From an uncultured Bacillaceae bacterium (GTDB taxonomy: Bacteria > Bacillota > Bacilli > Bacillales > Caldibacillaceae), in assembly GCA_937934645.1 (NCBI GenBank), contig CALGYZ010000071.1, forward strand, positions 14,640 to 78,639: a DNA stretch of 64,000 nucleotides, given 5' to 3'. The notes beneath the pieces were generated by a model. That model was not told the DNA's origin. It did no database searches and was given only the letters and a program-made list of their open reading frames with translations. A program made the position numbers and the translations under genes. Positions within the stretch are counted from its first letter, which is position 1; every line of letters begins with the position of its first letter. Shown in pieces: positions 61,398 through 64,000 of the stretch.

Positions 61398-61973
61398 TTA
61401 TTCACCGGTGAAACAAATAAAAGACTCATTTTCCGATATAATCTGTGCCACACGAACATCATGTTCTTCCACCGGGAGCTCTCCTGTCAATTGTTCTTTG
61501 AACGCAAGAGAAACCGTTTTTCCTTTAAAAAAAGGCAAAAATCGGTCATAATATCCACCGCCGAATCCAAGCCGGTAACCGTCCGGTGTAAACATCAGTC
61601 CCGGAACAATTAAAAAATCAATTTCGTCATTCACCAATCTTTCCTTTTCCAGTATCACCGGCTCTAACAAGCCGAAATATCCACTTTCTACTTCGTCAAA
61701 ATTATTTATGAGATAAAATTCCATCTTCCTTACCGCAGGCAAACATTTCGGAACTGCTACCCGCTTCCCTTCTCTCCATGCTTGTTTAATAATTCCCCGG
61801 GTATCTACTTCCGGAAAGCGGGAAATTGTGATTCCGACAGTACGGGCTTTTTTCCATTCTGAAGTAGAGAAAAGCCGCCGGGCAATACGCCTGGATTTTT
61901 CTTTATAACTTTGTTCTGACAGCCTGTTCAACTTTTCCAAAATTTGTTTTCTCAGTTCCTTCTTCGTCTGCAT
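61398..61973 (-). CDS. yqgN: 5-formyltetrahydrofolate cyclo-ligase (YqgN)
   Basis: This 191-residue enzyme converts 5-formyl-THF to 5,10-methenyl-THF with ATP. It shows KKELRKQILEKL at the N-terminus, IDFLIVPGLMFTPDGYRLGFGGGYYDRFL (family signature) and the C-terminal EHDVRVAQIISE. Length is typical. It follows rpmG and precedes yqgO. Confidence 0.93.
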   Translation of the reverse strand: MQTKKELRKQILEKLNRLSEQSYKEKSRRIARRLFSTSEWKKARTVGITISRFPEVDTRGIIKQAWREGKRVAVPKCLPAVRKMEFYLINNFDEVESGYFGLLEPVILEKERLVNDEIDFLIVPGLMFTPDGYRLGFGGGYYDRFLPFFKGKTVSLAFKEQLTGELPVEEHDVRVAQIISENESFICFTGE

Positions 61974-62004
61974 CCTGTCAATCCCCTTTTAATATAGTTA
62001 TAAT

Positions 62005-62033
62005 GAAAAAACAGCAGGAAAACACCTGCTGTT
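62005..62033 (-). terminator. Rho-independent terminator of rpmG
   Basis: AACAGCAGG pairs with CCTGCTGTT across 6 nt and is followed by a T-run on the minus strand. It overlaps the rpmG stop. Confidence 0.88.
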
Positions 62034-62182
62034 TACTTGGTTTCACGATGTATAGTATGCTTTCTGTCACGCGGACAATATTTTTTCAGTTCCAAACGGT
62101 CCGGGTTGTTATTTTTGTTTTTTGTAGTTATATAATTACGTTCACCGCATTCCGTACATGCCAGTGTAATGTTTATGCGCAT
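62033..62182 (-). CDS. rpmG: Ribosomal protein L33
   Basis: This 49-residue L33 reads MRINITLACTECGERNYITT at the N-terminus and ends KKYCPRDRKHTIHRETK. It has a CxxC pair and a third Cys, but Asp stands where a fourth zinc Cys occurs in other L33 forms. It is too short for ordinary ORF calling. The ATG follows TGGAGGG. Position next to yqgN is that of rpmGA in Bacillus. Confidence 0.93.
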   Translation of the reverse strand: MRINITLACTECGERNYITTKNKNNNPDRLELKKYCPRDRKHTIHRETK

Positions 62183-62230
62183 ACTAATCCCTCCAGTCCA
62201 TATACAAATTACGACTTTATTATAATACCA

Positions 62231-62827
62231 TTAATTATTGGAAAAAGCCAGTCCTGATTTAATTTCCTCATTCCATTTTAATAATTCATTTTTATGATAT
62301 TTGTTTGAACGGATCATCCACGTATATGCGGTCACATTCTGATAAGGCCTTACACGGGCTTCCAAAGAATAGATCCCAACGACATCCCCGGCACCCAGCG
62401 GATATAAAGGCAGCCTGCCACATGAAATTTTTTCCGTATAATTTTTTCTTTTTAATACGCCGTATTGGCTGAACGGTGATTTATGAATCATGCCTGAAGC
62501 CAGTGTCAAACCGTCATCATTTGCCAAAAACATTACATTTTTCTTCGGTGAAACAAAAATATAATTATTTTTTAATTCAATTAAACAGTTCCCGACAAAT
62601 AATTTTATTTCCACCGGTTGAGCGGATAAATTTTTGATAAACAACTTTACCAAAGTATGGTTATCCTTCTCATCTAATGTGCTCCGCAAAACATAAAACC
62701 GTCCGTCATCCAATCGGTTTTCCCCGTCCCGGATTTTTTTCAATTGTCCGTTACAGTACAAAAAATGATCCTCGGATACTTGATCATTTATCTTTTTTAT
62801 GTAATCTTCCAAATAGAGTATATTCAT
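62231..62827 (-). CDS. Unrecognised protein, soluble
   Basis: This protein of about 198 residues begins MNILYLEDYIKKINDQV and has alternating beta-rich pieces (LVKLFIKNLSAQPVEIKLFV, YIFVSPKKNVMFLANDD, GAGDVVGIYSLEAR). No family is recognised, and no signal or membrane segment is seen. The ATG follows GGAGGAGTGG. It is divergent from the gene at 63099 across a 271-base region with a long palindrome. Confidence 0.6.
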   Translation of the reverse strand: MNILYLEDYIKKINDQVSEDHFLYCNGQLKKIRDGENRLDDGRFYVLRSTLDEKDNHTLVKLFIKNLSAQPVEIKLFVGNCLIELKNNYIFVSPKKNVMFLANDDGLTLASGMIHKSPFSQYGVLKRKNYTEKISCGRLPLYPLGAGDVVGIYSLEARVRPYQNVTAYTWMIRSNKYHKNELLKWNEEIKSGLAFSNN

Positions 62828-62926
62828 TTCTTCCACTCCTCCACCTATTAATTTTTACAATTTTCCATTTTTATTATTTATTTTGATTTTTCCGAACATA
62901 ACATTGTATTCATCGTAACACCAATA

Positions 62927-62954
62927 GACAAAATGAACAATAAATCATTTTGTC
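62927..62954. promoter_or_regulatory. 10-bp perfect inverted repeat between divergent genes
   Basis: GACAAAATGA and TCATTTTGTC (8-base spacer) lie in the 271-base AT-rich region between the divergent genes at 62827 and 63099. No T-tract suits a terminator, so an operator is likely. The rest of the region shows nothing I can call. Confidence 0.5.
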
Positions 62955-63098
62955 GTATTTTGTTTTATTTCATTAATTTTTACGTCACCTTTAAAAGGAA
63001 AACGACATATTATTTTTTTTGTGCGTTTTTTATCATTTTTTAACATGATATGTCTTTCAGGCGTGAATTATGATAAACTGTACGGTGGGAGTGATCAT

Positions 63099-63461
63099 AT
63101 GAACATAGTTTTAATCATTTTGGCTGCTGTTTCAATCATCTTGTTTATCGTATCCTTCTTTCTTCCGGATCCGGTAAAAGAGTTAACGGAAGAAGTAGAG
63201 CAGCTTTCGATTCAAATGTATCAGGAAAACTTTCAGCTGAAAAAGAGGATAAAAAGGCTGGAAGAAGAGCTGCTGATTCCAAACGAACTGGAAGGCAAGC
63301 AGAAAAAAGAAACGGGGATTAACCCGATTATCGTGAATCAAGTACGCCTGTTAAATGAACAAGGATTAACCGTTGAACAAATAGCTAAACAATCCTCGCT
63401 CAGTGTCGAGCAGGTTCAAAATATATTGCAGGCGGATCATGGGGGCTCCGGCAATGAGTAG
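63099..63461 (+). CDS. Membrane-anchored coiled-coil protein with HTH-like C-terminus
   Basis: This 120-residue protein has an N-terminal helix (about 3-21), a coiled coil (about 27-65) and a C-terminal HTH-like QVRLLNEQGLTVEQIAKQSSLSVEQVQNIL. I do not recognise the family. The ATG follows GGTGGG. It overlaps the next gene by eight bases and probably shares a transcript. Confidence 0.65.
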   Translation: MNIVLIILAAVSIILFIVSFFLPDPVKELTEEVEQLSIQMYQENFQLKKRIKRLEEELLIPNELEGKQKKETGINPIIVNQVRLLNEQGLTVEQIAKQSSLSVEQVQNILQADHGGSGNE

Positions 63462-63912
63462 TATGAAACTGCGCTATTTCAGTATCGGAATGCTTATCGC
63501 CGTGGCTGTTATTTCATTATTTCATGTATTCGCCGGCAGATTTGATTCAAAACCGGAACCGGAGGAAGCAAAAGAAGGATACACAATGATCGAAACAGAA
63601 CGGCTCCATTTATTTGAAGAAAAAATTGCAAGCCTTGAAAACGAAAATAAGTCATTGCAAAACAAACTGAAAGATATGAATAAAACTGAAAAAAATGGCG
63701 CTTCTGATGAAGAATTAACGTTTGAAATCCGGCAAGGAATGAGCCTGCAAGATATTGCTAGAAGCTTGGAAGGAATTAAAATCATTGATAACCGGAAAGA
63801 GTTTACTGATTTTATGATAAAAAACGGCCATGAAAAAAATATCCAACCCGGTGAATATACGTTTACACGGGGAATGAGCTTTGAAGAAATTGCCAAAACG
63901 ATCACAAAATAA
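63454..63912 (+). CDS. MltG-like LysM-domain membrane protein
   Basis: This 152-residue protein has an N-terminal membrane helix (about 8-27), a coiled coil (about 50-75) and a C-terminal LysM-like domain (FEIRQGMSLQDIARSLEGI to GEYTFTRGMSFEEIAKTITK) resembling the N-terminal domain of endolytic transglycosylase MltG. The catalytic domain is absent, so a transglycosylase activity is unlikely. The ATG lies 7 bases after GGGGGC and overlaps the upstream stop. A perfect terminator follows. Confidence 0.7.
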   Translation: MSSMKLRYFSIGMLIAVAVISLFHVFAGRFDSKPEPEEAKEGYTMIETERLHLFEEKIASLENENKSLQNKLKDMNKTEKNGASDEELTFEIRQGMSLQDIARSLEGIKIIDNRKEFTDFMIKNGHEKNIQPGEYTFTRGMSFEEIAKTITK

Positions 63913-63914
63913 AA

Positions 63915-63956
63915 GGAACCAATTGGAAGTAAGATTCCAATTGGTTCCTCTTTTTT
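63915..63956. terminator. Bidirectional Rho-independent terminator
   Basis: A perfect 14-bp stem GGAACCAATTGGAA / TTCCAATTGGTTCC with a 6-nt loop carries T-runs on both sides and serves the convergent genes at 63454 and 63955. Confidence 0.95.
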
Positions 63957-64000
63957 ATTCGCCTTCGCCGGTTTCTGACTCTACATTTTCAGCCTGTGGG
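63955..64000 (-). CDS. C-terminal end of an unidentified protein (cut by window edge)
   Basis: The last 14 codons of a minus-strand ORF end in PQAENVESETGEGE and a TAA at 63957-63955. Acidic tails like this occur on several Bacillus proteins, so no name is given; in B. subtilis a penicillin-binding protein gene lies in this neighbourhood. Confidence 0.55.
   Translation of the reverse strand, partial: PQAENVESETGEGE

Overview
The window is chromosomal DNA of a low-GC, endospore-forming member of the Bacillaceae. It carries spo0A, spoIVB, the whole spoIIIA operon, a GerA-type germination gene and the comG operon, in the conserved gene order of the Bacillus subtilis yqg-yqh-yqi region. Many genes start with TTG or GTG behind strong Shine-Dalgarno sequences. 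I see no prophage, insertion sequence, CRISPR array, rRNA or tRNA. I do not name a species.

Layout: (1) 1-9 kb, minus strand: methylmalonyl-CoA mutase (mutB partial, mutA) downstream of a branched-chain 2-oxo acid dehydrogenase operon (bcd, lpdV, bkdAA, bkdAB, bkdB). (2) 9-11 kb: the regulator BkdR, whose AAA+ domain has lost its catalytic residues. (3) 11-24 kb: GDPD esterase, spo0A, spoIVB, recN, a double-length ArgR, tlyA, dxs, ispA, xseBA, folD, nusB. (4) 24-34 kb: asp23-like gene, accBC, spoIIIAA-AH, efp, an Xaa-Pro peptidase. (5) 34-40 kb: YqhP, a patatin-like protein, then a cobalamin-dependent ribonucleotide reductase and an EamA transporter where lipM and mntR sit in B. subtilis. (6) 40-47 kb: rhodanese, glycine cleavage genes gcvT-gcvPA-gcvPB, SNF2 helicase and YqhG. 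(7) 47-53 kb: two small membrane proteins, a cysteine-containing HTH regulator and the competence operon comGA-GG plus yqzE. (8) 53-64 kb: lipoprotein, LysM/M14 endopeptidase, glucokinase, a GerA protein, a rhomboid protease, yqgN, rpmG and several unrecognised genes.

Themes: branched-chain amino acid breakdown (Bcd, BKD) is next to MutAB, which could carry propionyl-CoA-derived carbon to succinyl-CoA. ptb and buk, which normally let this operon make acyl-phosphates, are missing. MutAB and the ribonucleotide reductase both need adenosylcobalamin. Sporulation control is visible at sequence level: a sigma-H promoter with an overlapping 0A box before spo0A, and a sigma-E promoter before spoIIIAA.

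The most unusual objects are the in-frame tandem fusion of two complete ArgR repressors (16381-17262), the BkdR with a degenerate GAFTGA loop, Walker B and arginine fingers, and spoIIIAD, which appears to start at an ATT codon.
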